NCBI GenBank assembly: GCA_045606045.1
Contig: JAZURE010000048.1
Location: forward strand, 1-5,277
Direction: 5' to 3'
DNA: 5,277 nucleotides
From: RGIG8748 sp045606045
GTDB taxonomy: Bacteria > Bacillota > Clostridia > UMGS1810
Position 1 is the stretch's first letter, and every line of letters starts with the position of its first letter. Made by a program: the position numbers and the translations under genes. The notes beneath the pieces are model-generated. The model had not been told where the DNA came from. It worked only from the letters and a program-made list of their open reading frames with translations, and did no database searches. This document shows, piece after piece, positions 5,021-5,277 of this stretch.

Positions 5021-5277
5021 ATGCTTAACAAATTTATAGGAGTCGGCAGACTAACCCGAGATGCAGAACTAAAAACCACAGGCAACGGCACAAGTGTATG
5101 CAGCTTCACCCTTGCCGTAAACAGACGATTTAAAAACGCAGAGGGAAGCTACGATGCAGACTTTATAAACTGTGTGGCATGGAGAGCACAGGCAGAACTC
5201 ATATCCAAGCAGTTTAAAAAAGGCGATATGTTCGGCATAGTAGGAAACCTGCAGACCAGGACATACGACAAGGATGA
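5021..5277 (+). CDS. ssb: Single-stranded DNA-binding protein (3' partial)
   Basis: ATG 5021 follows GGGAGG at 5006-5011 by 9 bases. The 85 visible codons cover most of the OB fold: MLNKFIGVGRLTRDAELKTT, SVCSFTLAVNRRFKNAEG, then DFINCVAWRAQAELISKQFK and GDMFGIVGNLQTRTYDKD. These match the usual bacterial and phage SSB segments (GRLTRDPE, FTLAVNR, DFINCVAWR, GxLQTRxY). The aromatic residues expected to stack on DNA bases (F29, F37, F48, W54) are present. The C-terminal tail that recruits partner proteins is outside the window. All four isoleucines seen use ATA, like the helicase gene and unlike most of the genes between. It would coat the strand opened by the phage helicase. Confidence 0.95.
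   Translation, partial: MLNKFIGVGRLTRDAELKTTGNGTSVCSFTLAVNRRFKNAEGSYDADFINCVAWRAQAELISKQFKKGDMFGIVGNLQTRTYDKD

Noticed and set aside
4240..5109. A 289-codon open frame on the minus strand.
   Set aside because: It lies opposite four or five + strand genes with clear domains and ribosome binding sites. Its product is a low-complexity Phe/Ser/Ile-rich sequence with no recognisable motif, as expected for an antisense shadow.

Overview
This AT-rich window looks like part of a temperate phage or prophage replication and early region from a Gram-positive host, most likely a member of the Clostridia. The reasons are strong AAGGAG-type ribosome binding sites, GTG as well as ATG starts, frequent ATA and AGA codons, tightly packed or overlapping genes all on the + strand, and a set of small Cys-rich proteins typical of clostridial prophages. 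The species cannot be named from this sequence alone.

Layout. Positions 1-2140 form the core replication block. A partial initiator, with an O-like winged-helix N-terminus and a DnaD-type C-terminus, overlaps a DnaB-type replicative helicase, which in turn overlaps a 38-residue ORF. Inside the initiator gene, in the part coding for the inter-domain linker, lie five short dyad repeats (296-393) followed by a very AT-rich stretch (401-440). This is the same plan as the origin inside the lambda O gene, so it is proposed as the phage replication origin. A 102-base gap with a 24-bp imperfect palindrome (2154-2177) ends this block.

Positions 2243-4996 hold an accessory run of small genes: a coiled-coil protein, an apparently frameshifted Cys-rich mini-gene, two members of one divergent prophage family (2749-3105 and 3505-3915), two tiny putative zinc-binding proteins, a 189-residue protein of unknown function, a zinc-ribbon protein and a 62-residue XRE-type regulator. 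Several of them are probably translationally coupled (3353-3362, 3505-3511, 3905-3915, 4474). A perfect 15-bp hairpin spans the zinc-ribbon stop codon and ends directly before the ribosome binding site of the regulator.

At the right edge the replication theme returns with the first 85 codons of a single-stranded DNA-binding protein (5021 onward). The likely logic is that the initiator binds its repeats and opens the AT-rich element, its DnaD-like part helps deliver the phage helicase, and SSB coats the unwound strand. The genes in between are probably accessory early functions with no assignable activity. No tRNA, rRNA, CRISPR array, insertion sequence or convincing intrinsic terminator was seen, and no gene-free stretch exceeds about 100 bases.
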